Shown here: one piece after another, positions 16,001 to 27,000 of the stretch
Layout: the number at the start of each line of letters is the position of its first letter
How positions within the stretch are numbered: position 1 is the first letter of the stretch
NCBI RefSeq assembly: GCF_024713975.1
Contig: NC_091114.1
Coordinates: 8,404,001-8,468,000 of the forward strand
Length of the DNA stretch: 64,000 bases
Source of the DNA: Paralichthys olivaceus
Taxonomy: Eukaryota > Chordata > Actinopteri > Pleuronectiformes > Paralichthyidae
Reading direction: 5' to 3'
The notes under the pieces: generated by a model
What the model saw: only the letters and a program-made list of their open reading frames with translations
Database searches by the model: none
What the model was told of the DNA's origin: nothing
Program-made: the position numbers and the translations under genes

Positions 16001-18710
16001 TTCAGCTCAGTCCTCAGAACCTGCAGGAGAAGTGTCAGCAGATGGCCCATGTGCTGCAGGACCTCCACCTCATCAGGTATACCCTAACAGGATAATCTCC
16101 AGAACACCCCCTCGGTAGAACATGCAGGATGTAGAACTTGTTGTATAAAATCTGCTGCAGAAATCACTTGTTTTATGAACAAATCTCCCGAATCTCATCC
16201 TCAGTGGCGTCTTCTACGTGTTTGGCCCCTCTTTCATCCTGAGATAGTGTTTGGCTTGTTACCAACATGCCCATTTCCTCACTGGGAATTCTCCAAACAT
16301 TTTCCTGCTGTGACATTTGACTCTGATATTTGGGTTCTCACATACAACCCCTCCAGATAATTTCAGGGAGATACCTGGACTCCAGTGCATGTCTGAAAGC
16401 GTCTATATTCTCACGTTTGAATATTTGATCGTATTAATGTCTTTATTTTCTTTCTCAGGCAGAACATTTCTAAGGAAGAAATCCCTGAGGTCAGGAGTAC
16501 CATCAGAGACTTGGAGGCTGAGTGGGACAGGAAGTGGATGGACACTCTGAATGAAACGCCACTAGTCTCTTTTCTGAATGAAGATCCTGTGAGTGGTGAC
16601 ACTAATTAAAATCCTTGCGTTTCTTCAGGCAAAGGCTGAATTGTAATTATTTAAATGGGGACGGATCTCAGTTGGTGGAAATCTTGCACCTCACCACAAT
16701 TCCATCTTTTCTGCTGAAGTTGCAAAGCTTGATTTCTTTATCTTTTTTCTAGGCTCTCGGTTTCCTCTCACCAATGGCGCCGTTGTCATTTAAGCCGATG
16801 ACTGAGGCTAGTTACAGAAGTAGTGTCTTTTCCCAGTACCCTGCTAAACTTCTTGGTAAGCAGAACTCAGTTATAGTACATTTGATCTAAGTTTATATTG
16901 TTTGTAATTGTACTCGATACATTTTTCAGAGGAGAAGCCTGCCGAGAGTAAATCACATGAGGCCGCCACCCCAACTTATTCAAACCTGAAAAGGTAACGT
17001 CATCCATCTTGAGACATCTCTAGACAACTTTTAAGGGAAATGAATGTGGTGTATTGGGAGGCAGATACCTGGGCAGTCCTGAGCCGTGCTCTGTCCGTCA
17101 CTAGTCCTCCCTATAACATACGTGCTCTCTGATGACCGAGGCGAATTGAGAGAAATCGCCACGGACAGATACGGAGCAGATACATTAATTTGTGACTTAA
17201 CTTAAGCTGTATAGAAACGCAGCATAAAAATAAAATTGATGATATAACGCTGAGACATAGAGAAAACATAACGTATGATAGACATAGTTGTGTCACGTTT
17301 TGTATAACGTGTGTTTTTGGTCTCTTTTGAAACAGCTCTTACTCTGCATTAGCTGAGAGGACTGTTAGTCCCGTTGGCTCCACTGAAGCTTCATCACGAG
17401 CGAACACCTCTCTCGACTGGCTTTTTGACACATCCCCTCCTCTCAGCGCTCCAGCCGTATCACCACCTCAGGCGAGTTACATTTCCACTAACCTCTTTTT
17501 AAGTTGACTCCACCCATCCTTGATTTTGTTTGCACCATTTTTGTTTTCGGACTAAATATATAACAAGTTTGTGCTTGTGATTTTAGACCGGTGTGAGGAA
17601 GACGACTACAGTTCATGAGAGGGTGGCTCCCGTGAGGACGAAGACTCAGATATTGGACATGGAGTGTGATAACCTCGCTGATCAGGTACATCAATGACTC
17701 AACTGAATGTGATGAAATATAGAAGTTTAGAAATGACCGGGAGGTTTGATATAAGTGTGTTTGCATGTGTGTTAGTTTGCAGATGCTGTCACTACTGCAA
17801 GTCCTTCAGAAGTCAGAGTCAAAGGTCTGGACTTGGAGGGTCTCCTCACCACTCTTCAGGGAGATCCCTTCTCTACGAGAAAACAACTGCCACGCACCCC
17901 TGAAAGCTTGAGTAAGTCACAGGATGTTATTTCCATTTTTCTGTATGCATGTGGTGAAAAGTATTTTTCTTTTTTAAGGAACTCAAATGTTTTGCTCTTT
18001 TGTTTCAAGTCATGGACGTGAAAAGCTCATGGCGGAAGGCAGTGGAAGAGGACCGAGCAGAGAAGCTCCGACGCTCAGCTAAGTTCAATGACAGCGTCAC
18101 GGAGCGGCTCGCTTCCTTCCAGGAGCCTCCCGATGTCTCGACGAGCTCCGACTCCCAGAGCCTCTCCTGCAGCACTAGCCCTCCTGTCGTGAGCCACAGC
18201 AGCCCCCCTGTCTGCCAGCAGGGGGCCTCATTCAAAACCACTCTGTTGTGGGACACCCTCGACAGCCTGAGCGGCACCGGCAGCAGCGCGGTGCAGTTCA
18301 CCCTTGACCAAGAAACGCTTCCCGAAATGTCGAGCTGCGACAGTTTGCTGAGCCTGGACGATGACGGGGTCGACATGAAGGGCAAAGATGACGACAACTT
18401 CCTGGTCCCCTCCTTAAAGACCGACGCCAAGCTGTCGCCACAAACTACGACTCCTCGGGGTCAGACCCAGCAGGCGTGCGAGGGCGGCTCCTTTATCAAA
18501 AGTAGAACGAAGACACCGGAGTGTCTCCTCTCAGGAGACACGGTGTCTGGCGTGGACAGAGACTGGTTAACTGGACAGCCGGTGGAAGCCTCGGACAAGG
18601 TGTTCTCACTGGACCTGGACACACTGAAGACGCCCTCGCCTCCAAAGAAACAAGAGTTCAGCCTCCCCCAACTGATCACGTTCTCTCCCATAGATGACAT
18701 GAAGTGTTAA
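13096..18710 (+). CDS. haus6: HAUS augmin-like complex subunit 6, 16 exons, 824 aa
   Basis: Exons: 13096-13235, 13322-13417, 13615-13693, 13798-13930, 14104-14251, 15089-15151, 15232-15289, 15559-15750, 15880-16076, 16459-16588, 16753-16855, 16930-16993, 17336-17471, 17587-17685, 17776-17911, 18010-18710 (2475 nt, closes at TAA). The N-terminal third matches the conserved HAUS6 fold: NMFDK-like [26 protein letters not shown] and the signature [12 protein letters not shown]. The middle ([21 protein letters not shown]) is helical and coiled-coil. The last exon encodes a low-complexity, Ser/Pro-rich tail with SSWRKAVEE and LITFSP motifs also present in mammalian HAUS6. Augmin recruits gamma-tubulin to spindle microtubules for branched nucleation. 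The protein is shorter than human HAUS6 (about 955 aa), mostly in the tail. Intron 13 (17472-17586) has a GC donor. Exon 5 has a CAGCAG tandem acceptor, so one alanine may be optional. Confidence 0.96.
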
Positions 18711-18854
18711 CAGTCATACAGACACACGCCTCAGCTTATTGTCTTAAACTGCCTGACTTGGCTTCTAATAGGAAACCTGAAATGTAAAACTACCACTAGT
18801 TGCCTGTGCTGGAGTTTATTGCTTTTAATTTAAAATAAGACAATGAACTGCCTT

Positions 18855-18860
18855 AATAAA
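18855..18860 (+). terminator. haus6 polyadenylation signal
   Basis: AATAAA lies 145 bp after the haus6 stop and is followed by T/GT-rich sequence (TGTGTTAACTGTTTTG). Confidence 0.7.
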
Positions 18861-19041
18861 ACTGTAGAGATGTGTTAACTGTTTTGTTAACTTGAAGTAG
18901 ATTCTAAGAGTTAGTTGCTAATCGATGCGCTCGTCATTAACATGTAGGAAAACAGTTCACCTTTCTTTTCGACCATGTAATGAGAAGAGATGAAGAGCAG
19001 TCGAGTTGATGTGTGAGAGACAAACCATGAATCTGTCTGAG

Positions 19042-19260
19042 AGCTGAGCTCACCTCACCTCCCCTTCCAAACATGTAAGAACCTGTGGTAGACCTCAGTT
19101 GTCATAAAAACTCAAACAGTGTTAAGTTTGTCTGGTCTGAGCTCCTTTTCAAAACACAGGCCTCCATAGAGAGGACCCCTGGATGTACATATGAAGTATT
19201 TAAATATGAAGCGTCTCTTCAGTTCTGATGAGACACACTAGTGAGAACACGAGCATTAAG
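19042..19260. mobile_element. Diverged partial copy of the 5566-5928 MITE family
   Basis: Blocks shared with the first copy appear in the same order. Examples are CTTCCAAACATG, AAGAACCTGTGG, a CCTC(C/T)(A/G)TAGAGAGG block, AAGTATTTAAATAT(A/G)AAG and ACTAGTGA(A/G)AACA. The terminal inverted repeats are not recognisable here, so the copy is truncated or decayed. It sits just past the haus6 polyadenylation signal. Confidence 0.65.
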
Positions 19261-19470
19261 CTGCTGAACTGACGGAGCCTGAGAAAAGATTGTAAACGGT
19301 GTCGATAACCGTCCAGGTTCATTTTTATGAAGTACTGAATTTCAAACCATGAATTTCTATGATCATAAAGTCACATGTTGGTTTTACTGAAGTGAAGTTT
19401 CTCTGATAAACAGCCAAGAGATTCCTACACGTTTAACATGACATGGCAGAGGAATGTTTGTGTGGAAACG

Positions 19471-20164
19471 CTGCCCTCTGCTGGTCAAATTCTGCTATTG
19501 AACCAATCCCACATCACAAACACATTCAATTCAAACGTCTGCTCAGTTATTCTGTCTGCTACGTCACAACAAAACTTGTTTAGAACACATTAACTTAGTT
19601 TCTTAACTGAAATAAAAACTGTTTAGATGAAGTCTCTCCTCCATGGATGTAATGATTGAGTGGAAATCCTGAAGCGTCTCTGCAGCTGGAGGAGGTGGGA
19701 TGTTCTTGGCTTCCTGTTTGCATCAGCATCATGTTCATGTGCACTGAAGTCTAAGTAAAAAAGAAAACATGTTTCATGTCATCCATGGATCTTGAATGAT
19801 CTCAAATGATGACAGGGCAGTGACGAGTGGAAACAAAGAGCAGCAAAGAACCACCTGTTGTTTTTAAATTGGTGTAACTGCTACATTGTGACAGCAGGGG
19901 GCGGCAGAGAGCCACCAAACACATGGAGCGAAAGAAAAATCAAGTGAGTCAAAGTGACAGTGAAAACAGAGAGAAGACCGGAAGTCATTTCATATACACA
20001 ATAAAACATCTTAGTCATGTTAGTATTGAGATTAATGATGAATATAAAGATGAAAAAAACAACAGAAAGAAGGAAAGAAAACTTTTTTCCACAAACTACT
20101 TTGAAAGGACACGACGGAAGTCGGTGAATTCATGTGGCTCACTCCAGATAGCGCCCCCTGCCGG
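19471..20164. promoter_or_regulatory. Cluster of three CTCF-like motifs
   Basis: Three matches to the CTCF core CCASYAGRKGGCR lie between haus6 and dennd4c. They are CCAGCAGAGGGCAG at 19484-19471 (minus strand, perfect), ACAGCAGGGGGCGG at 19891-19904 (plus, one mismatch) and CCGGCAGGGGGCGC at 20164-20151 (minus, one mismatch). A further perfect core (CCAGCAGGGGGC) occurs at 18225-18236 inside the last haus6 exon. Spacing and position suggest a boundary or insulator near the dennd4c promoter. Binding is inferred from motif alone. Confidence 0.45.
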
Positions 20165-20192
20165 CAGCAGCTGTGTGAACAGCAGGGACAGA

Positions 20193-20838
20193 CTCCTCTC
20201 TCCTCTCCTCCTCTCTTCTCTCCTTCTCTCCTCTCTCCTTCTCACCTTCTCCTCTCTCCTTCTCACCTTCTCCTCTCTCCTTCACTTCTCTCCTTCTCTT
20301 CTCTCCTTCACTTCTCTCCTCTCTCCTTCTCTTCTCTCCTCCTCTCCTTCACTTCTCTCCTTCTTTTCTCTCCTTCACTTCTCTCCTCTCTCCTTCTCCT
20401 TCACTTCTCTCCTTTACTTCTCTCCTTCTCTTCTCTTCTTCTCTTCTCTCCTTCTATTCTCCCCTCTCTCCTCCTCTCCTCTCTCCTTCTCTTCTCTCTT
20501 TCTCCTCTCTTCTCTCTTTCTCTTCTCTCCTTCACTTCTCTCCTCTCTCCTTCTCTTCTCTCCTTCTCTTCTCTCCTTCACTTCTCTCCTCTCCTCTCTC
20601 CTTCTCTTCTCTCTTTCTCTTCTCTCCTCTCTCCTTCTCTTCTCTCCTTCACTTCTCTCCTCTCCTCTCTCCTTCTCTTCTCTCCTTCTCTCCTCTCCTC
20701 TCTCCTGGTCTCCTCCTCTCCTCTCTCCTTCTCTTCTCTCCTTCTCTTCTCTCCTCTCCTCTCTCCTTCACTTCTCTCCTGTCTTCTCTCCTCTCTCCTC
20801 TCCTTCTCTCCTCCTCCTTCTCTCCTCTCTCCTCCTCT
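20193..20838. repeat. 646-bp polypyrimidine (CT) tract
   Basis: Almost pure C/T on the plus strand. It is built from irregular tandem units such as CTCCTTCTCTTCTCTCCTTC, with occasional single A or G bases (TTCACTTC units). There are no pure dinucleotide runs; the higher-order pattern repeats with drift, as in a purine-pyrimidine minisatellite. It ends one base before the GGGCGGG box of the dennd4c promoter. Long open frames inside it are artefacts of composition. Confidence 0.95.
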
Positions 20839-21144
20839 GGGCGGGTCCGTTTGGTTTCGGGAGGAAAAAGCTCCACACGGCTGTGAACTCTCAGACAGCA
20901 ACATGGCGGCGGCCTCCAGCCCCAGCAGCGGATGAGAAGTGAGGCGGGGGAAGAAGCGGCCATCAAACTTTGTGAGGACTCTTCCGGAGCCGCTGCTCGT
21001 GTGCGGGTTTGATTTCCTGGACGCTGCTTCCTGCTTCGACCCGTTTCGCTCGAAGAGAAACACGGAATAAAACAAGCGGAGGGACACGAAGCCTGCAAGT
21101 TGCCTTCATGTCAACAGAGTCCGCGGCCGCAGTGTAAACAGCTG
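20839..21144 (+). promoter_or_regulatory. dennd4c promoter and non-coding first exon with a uORF
   Basis: A GC box (GGGCGGG at 20839-20845) starts a CpG-rich block that ends in a strong donor (GCTG|GTGAGT, exon end 21144). The next acceptor matching the gene is at 33675, so this is inferred to be the 5'-UTR exon. It carries an upstream ATG in good context (CAACATGG) at 20903, encoding a 10-residue peptide (MAAASSPSSG) that stops at 20935, far before the main start. The transcription start is estimated, not seen. Confidence 0.6.
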
Positions 21145-21554
21145 GTGAGTGAACTGCGGAGGAAGCGAGTGTGCAGGTGAAGTGTTTGTGTGACTTTACT
21201 GTTGTTCAGGTCTCCCGCTGAAATGTCTCCTTCTCCTCCTGCTTCTCCTCCTGCTTCTCCTCGCACTTCTCCTCCTGCTTCTCCTCGCACCGTGTGTTCT
21301 CCAGCCGAGGACAGACAGAGCCACGTATCACTGCACACGCTCGACACAGGAGGACATGTTGATGTTTGTGTTTATCGAGTTGTGGGTCAGATGCAACAGT
21401 TGGAACAAAACACCCCTGCTCCTCTTCCTCCTCCTCCTCCTTCTTCTCCTCCTCCTCCTCCTGCGAGCCCCCCTCACCCTGCAGGTGTCTGTCCTCTGTG
21501 GACGATGTGGCCACTGATCGTGTTCAGATACAAATGTTCACATCGATCGATGAG

Positions 21555-21620
21555 AGTCTGATCGATTTATTCAAGATTCAAACAACTTTATTGACATTTC
21601 ACTCCGGTACAAAGGACCTG
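21555..21620 (-). mobile_element. Fragment of an L2-like retroposon tail
   Basis: Read on the minus strand the segment contains GTCAATAAAGTTGTTTGAAT, similar to the tail of the 6165-6315 element. Little else is recognisable. Confidence 0.35.
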
Positions 21621-21689
21621 GAAGAGGCTCCGGTCACAACAAGATAGAAAGTGTAGAGAAGTAAACACGAAACACAACAATAATGGGAA

Positions 21690-21958
21690 CCAATAACTGC
21701 ATCGACATCAAAATGTTAAAATCGCTTACCCCATAATATTGGTAGCCCCCCCCCCCAAAAAAAAACAACAATCGCAATTAATATTCAGAGCAAGAAATAG
21801 CACATTATTATGTACTCAAGTTTTAAACTCGTCTTTAGAGGCAGATAATAATGTGTCAGCAAGTTATCTAATACATACATTTAACCTGTTGCTATATCGC
21901 TACTGATGAAAATAATATTGTGATGATTATTCATAAGGTTTTATTGCCCAGCCCTAGC
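21690..21958 (-). mobile_element. Interspersed repeat beginning GGGCTGGGCAATA
   Basis: The minus strand starts TAGGGCTGGGCAATAAAACC and continues with CACAATATTA and GCGATATAGCAAC, ending in an A/C-run near 21746. I recall 'GGGCTGGGCAATATATCGATA' as the start of a widespread fish repeat. No coding content. Confidence 0.5.
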
Positions 21959-23374
21959 TCTCTGTCACACTCAAGTAAAAGTGATAACATGTCTGTACCT
22001 GACTTCATGGGTTGAATGGATTCATTATGATAATGAGCTGTTGTCCTGAATTCCTCCTGGTGTCATTCAGTGTCGAATCGTCATACTTTGGATTGTTGAT
22101 TATTGCCTAATGTCTCGGATCTTAATTTTTGGTGGTTACTTGTATCATTTTAAAGCTCTTTTACAGCTCTTATCTCAAAAGTATGCGATCCTCATTATAA
22201 AAAAAATAAGCCGTATGAGTGATTACAACTTTTAAAGTTGAATTGCAAATAAATTATATTCATATTGGTCAGATTTTCATGAAAGTTATAGTTTATAATG
22301 TCATCAAGACCTTCAGAAAGCTTGGTACTTGGTTTTTAAAGTTGTTGCTGAGATATAATTCGTTAAGTGGTCAGTGCGTGGTCAGGCACATGCCAAATAC
22401 CAATGCACTACTCTGTTGATGGGCCATTGGATAGAGTGCTCAAAGAAATACAACATGGAATCATAATTTTTAATATGAAATAATACATTTATTGCAAAAC
22501 TACGATGACATATTGAGGTTGTGATGAACTGTTAAGGAGCAGTGGCCATTCTTCATTTCTGCTCCTTCAGAGTCTTTGTTGCAGCGGTTTTGTTTTTGTT
22601 TTTGTGTGACCCCAACCCTAGGACATGTAGTTATTGTGTTGTTTTTTGCGGCCGTGTGTGTGTTGGGGTGAGAGCTAATGCCACAACATGCAATGCCAAG
22701 CTGCTCACATATCTGTGCTTCAGCACTTGACTGTTTGCCAGCCGACAGGAGTCCATAACCCCTAAGGGCAGCAGCGTTCTCCCGGCTGCAGCTTCCTATC
22801 ATGATTCACAGAGTGCGTGTGACGTTCCCGTTGTGACAGCGTTGGCCCGAGTCCCAGCAGAGTCCAAAGATGCGACTTCCGCTTGCCATGCACTCATCTA
22901 AGTGGTTTACCACCTGTGGCCGCAGGTCAGGCTGTGAGAATAACCGAGGCCGGTGGGGCGGTAAAATCATTCAAGTTTTAGTTGCATCAGCACTGAGCTG
23001 CTGAAACACAGCAGAGAAAAAAAACTCCTCCTTGACCTTGGCTTGGCCTGACAGCCGCTGGAAAAAAGGGAGTGGAATGACTGTTGCCTCCTACTAACTG
23101 CTGCAGGCAGGAGGTAAAAAAAACAAAAAAAAACAGAAGTGGGTCATGTCTGCAGTCACTGTGGCTGTGTGTACATTGACCTCGCACTTTGTCACTGCTG
23201 CTGGTCGTCCACGCTCAGTCAGGTGACCAGGAGGAGGGAGCTGCCACAGGCTGGCGAAGGACTTTGTGGTTGCCTAGGCAAAAGTCAAGTAGGATTTTGA
23301 CGAGTGTGAGAAAAGCTGAGAAAAGTGTGACTGTGTGAAATGTCGTCTGTAAAACATTAGTGCAAGACTTCAAC

Positions 23375-23402
23375 TGCACACATATATATATATATGTGTG
23401 CA
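23375..23402. repeat. 28-bp perfect palindrome with (TA)n core
   Basis: The arms TGCACACA and TGTGTGCA flank a TA core. The whole is self-complementary and could extrude as a cruciform. Confidence 0.9.
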
Positions 23403-23894
23403 AGTAACAGACGACTGACGTTACAAGCTCCTATAAGCTTGCTGAGTCAGTGCCTACCTGAAACACCTCAGTGCATTTTGCTAATCTGTCTGTTTGCTTG
23501 TCTTAACACACATTAACTCCAGATAGACATCTCTAGCCAGAGAGCTACAGTGTGAATCATGTAATGCAGCCCGGAAAAAAAAATCTCTCCGGTAACCCAT
23601 TTTCTTCCTCCGACCTTTGAACTTAGGTGTGATGTGCCCATAGTGTTTTCAGTCGTCGTCTTTCAGTGAGCCTGCGTCTCAGCTGGTTTAAGCCCAGCTT
23701 GTTAGCAGGGGCAATGAGTTTGCCCTCTCTGCCTTGTCCTCAGAGTGGAAAGAATGCTCTGTGTCTGCCGGGCTGTCACGCTCCAGGAGGGAGGCAGTCT
23801 TGTGACGTTGCTGCTGAGCCTGGCCTCTCTGCTCTAAGCCGCTAAACCTCGTCCATCTCCCAAGGATGGTTTGAACTGAGAGAAAGTCGCATTT

Positions 23895-24010
23895 TACGTG
23901 GAGGTAGAGTGTGTTGTCCACTAATCTGAAGGTCGGTGGTTAGATTCCCGTCTCATTCGGTCCACATTTTCAAGTGTTTGTGGGCAATAATATACTAAAC
24001 TAGAACCTGA
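23895..24010 (+). mobile_element. Degenerate tRNA-like SINE-type fragment
   Basis: CTGAAGGTCGGTGGTTAGAT resembles the promoter B-box region of tRNA-derived fish repeats (typically AAGGTCGGCGGTTCGATCCC). It is followed by TCCACATTTTCAAGTGTTTG, akin to the usual continuation of those repeats. The expected GGTTCGA is mutated to GGTTAGA, and no cloverleaf for a working tRNA can be drawn. Confidence 0.45.
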
Positions 24011-27000
24011 CCATATCCAGCAATATATATAACATGTTGTTATCAAACCCTATGACTAAAGCTGCTTTCAGACACGCTCTGAAGTCCCCTGTGAAAGGCT
24101 GATGCATAGGTCGATTACAATGGCCTCAAGATAAATCGGTCAGGCTCTATTCTGAACCCCAAATTGCCCTTGGAGGTTAATGTGTGGGGGGGGGGGGGGG
24201 TGAAAGGCATGTAGTGCACAGTGAACATATGTGAAGTTAATTTAAATATTCACAGCAATGTCCTTGTCTAACCTTCTTCTCATGTTGTGGGAGACTGAAC
24301 CTACCTGCCGCTGCTGTCGGCTTTTTGCAGGCAACAGTTGTTTTTGACACAGCTCAGCAAAGAAATTTGCTCACATCAACAGCAAATCAGCTGGGAGGAA
24401 AAATAAAGATCAACCAGAAAGAAAAATAAGCCTAGTGGAAAAAAAGTAGTAGTCTTCAGCTTCACTTATTTGGATTTGTGCCATTTCTCCCCTGATCCCG
24501 CTCGTAGTCACCAGCCGTCGTTCGATTCGATGTTATCTTGACAAAACATTAAACAAGGATCCAGTGCAGTAAGGAGTGCCTGTGGACTGGTAAAGATTTA
24601 CAGAGAGAAAACACTGGAGGGGAACAGACAGTTTGCCTCGTGTGAGAGTTTAGTTGATGTCTGTTATGGTAATGAAATAGTCAGTTAGCTGACGAAAGAC
24701 GATTTTGATAATTAGGTGTAAAGTGCAAATAAAGAAGCTTTGTAAAATAATGTTTCAGTTGGTGACAAATGGAAACATAAGTTAATGGATATTTATTATT
24801 GTTAATAAATGAAATTGATGTCATCATTCAGTTCAAGTATACTCTTGTGCTTATGTTTTTTTTATGTGAGTCAGATGGCAGAAATGTTTCGCTCAATTAG
24901 AGCTTAAGAAAAGTCATACACAACCAACAGTCTATGACCAAAGGGGGGGAAATAAATTGGATAACCCATAGAAAAAACAACCATCTGTTGATTATCTGTC
25001 AAGTCTGTTATCGGTGTGATCTGGCAGTCAGACTCTGAGAGCCGTGTTGACAGCCATCACCAGCCCCTCTGTGAAATTGGATTTTGTGTCTGTATATAAA
25101 AAACAGCTGGCAGGGTTAAACAAACACGACTGAGGAAAAGAGTTTCACCGTTGGTCTTTTTGCTTTGTTGAGACGGTGCAGAGCGAGGGACCCGCTGTGA
25201 TGTGATAATGCCAGGGTATTGCACAGGCTTATCTGGAGCTACACGGCCAGATAGACCATGAGCGCTCCACCTCTCACTCTAAAGCAAATATTGAACAATA
25301 CGTTTCTTGCACTTGAGTTTTTTTTTTCTTCAGAGTAAATGTCAAAGTCCGTATTTTTTTATTTTTTTTATTTTCTGCATTGTAAACTGAAGGCTGATGG
25401 CTCATTCAGCCAAGTAAGGCTGGGAGTCTCCATCGCGACAAGCTGTTAGGATTAATTAGCAGAGTGAGGTATTTACACACCACAGTCACAGCCAACTCTG
25501 TGTGCACACACACACTGCAGCCTGCAGCTTGCGCCATATAAGTTCAATCAGACAAACACGCCAACGACTTTAATTTGAGTTTATCCCTCCTCAGAAAGCC
25601 ACGCTCCACCTCAGGGAGAAAACACACGAGGGGTTTTTTTTTTTCCCCTGTGGCCGTCGAGGGTTTGTCACCTCATTGGCACCTTGTTCTCAAGTCTGGC
25701 CTCCACCACAGACGACACGTTGTGTTGACAGGTTGCAGGGAGGGCCACTTGTGCTCTTCAGATCCTCCAGAGCTACAGAGTGGCACTTACGGCAGTCGGT
25801 GGAGCTGCGAAGGCTGACTGGCATTGTGTTTTAGAGCCTGCCACTGAAGCTCAATGGGGAATCTCACAGTCAAATGGAAGTCACCTTTTCCTTTTTAAGA
25901 TAGCGGCTTTCTACTGCTTTTTTGTGTCATAGTGCATTTCTGAACTTTCGAATGATTATAAGTGCACTTTAGTAGCACTGTAGTATGAAGATGAATTTTA
26001 GCACACAGGCAGAAGCTCATATACATGTCCACTTGTCACAGGAAGGGGATTGATCTGAATAATCAGCCTGTCCTCATTTGCTGCTGAAATACCCATATGA
26101 GAAACAGCAGGAAATGATCAGCGAGAGAGTAGATGTGTTGATGTCGTTTCTAACATAGAACGAACAGGAAACTGGGATATTCCAAATATCTCAGGATGAG
26201 ATACATGGAGAAAGATGTCAATGTGGATAGACGACAAAGATGCAAGAGCTTTTGCCGACGTCGGTGTCAATTTGCTGTAAAGGAAAACACGGTGCTTTCT
26301 CCATCAAAATATATACGTCATGTTTTACCTCCTGCATGCTGTAGCCAGGTGCCAGCCCCTTGCCTGCATGTTACATAAATTGGACAGTTTCCTGCTGCGT
26401 TCCTCTTATGTGAAAGGTAAACTGGGGCAAACCGGAGTTCATGTCTGATGGTACAGTACCCAGCAGAGACGTGTGTCATGCTCAGCTGCTGTGTCAGACA
26501 AGCTGCAAGTGGGTCTGCCTGACAGGGCTCCTGCAGAACTAAGTGAGACAAACACAGCACTGTCTGTCACCCAGCATTACACACACTAACACACACACTT
26601 GTGCATGCGCGCGCACGCAGGCCAGCTCTTTCTCCCCTGGGGAACGAGCCTCCAGTCTCTTTTGTGTGAAAGGGATGAGATCATTGTGGGGCAGACCATG
26701 GGGGATGGAGTAAGGGGTTTACACTCACTATAGTTAAATAGAGAAATCTCTGTTTCTGTGTGTGTCTCAGTCTCTCTAGCTTTTCTCAGCTTTGCCTAAA
26801 TTGAATCTGGCATGATGGATATTCAGCAGCTTGCCAGTGAAATGCCATTAACACCAGAAAAGTGCTAAAAATGAAAAAACATCAGATTTGGCACACAAGA
26901 TCGTGAAGAGTTAGACCACCCCAGTTTCACTGGTAGCTTAAGAGTTTTCTTCTACCCTCGGGGTGCTTGTGCTGCACAGCCAACCTCTGGCACGTTTGCA

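Noticed and set aside
18005-18430. 141-codon minus-strand frame
   Set aside because: Antisense shadow of haus6 exon 16.
19923-20942. Long plus-strand open frames (339 and 267 codons) rich in Ser/Leu/Phe
   Set aside because: They are generated by the CT-rich tract, which lacks stop codons by composition. The amino-acid makeup is just the repeat translated.
20578-21098. Minus-strand Arg/Glu-rich open frames (169 and 149 codons)
   Set aside because: Reverse reading of the same polypyrimidine tract and the adjacent CpG promoter; no start context or family match.
23895-23965. tRNA gene
   Set aside because: Only a mutated B-box-like region; no acceptor stem or anticodon arm, so treated as a SINE-like fragment.
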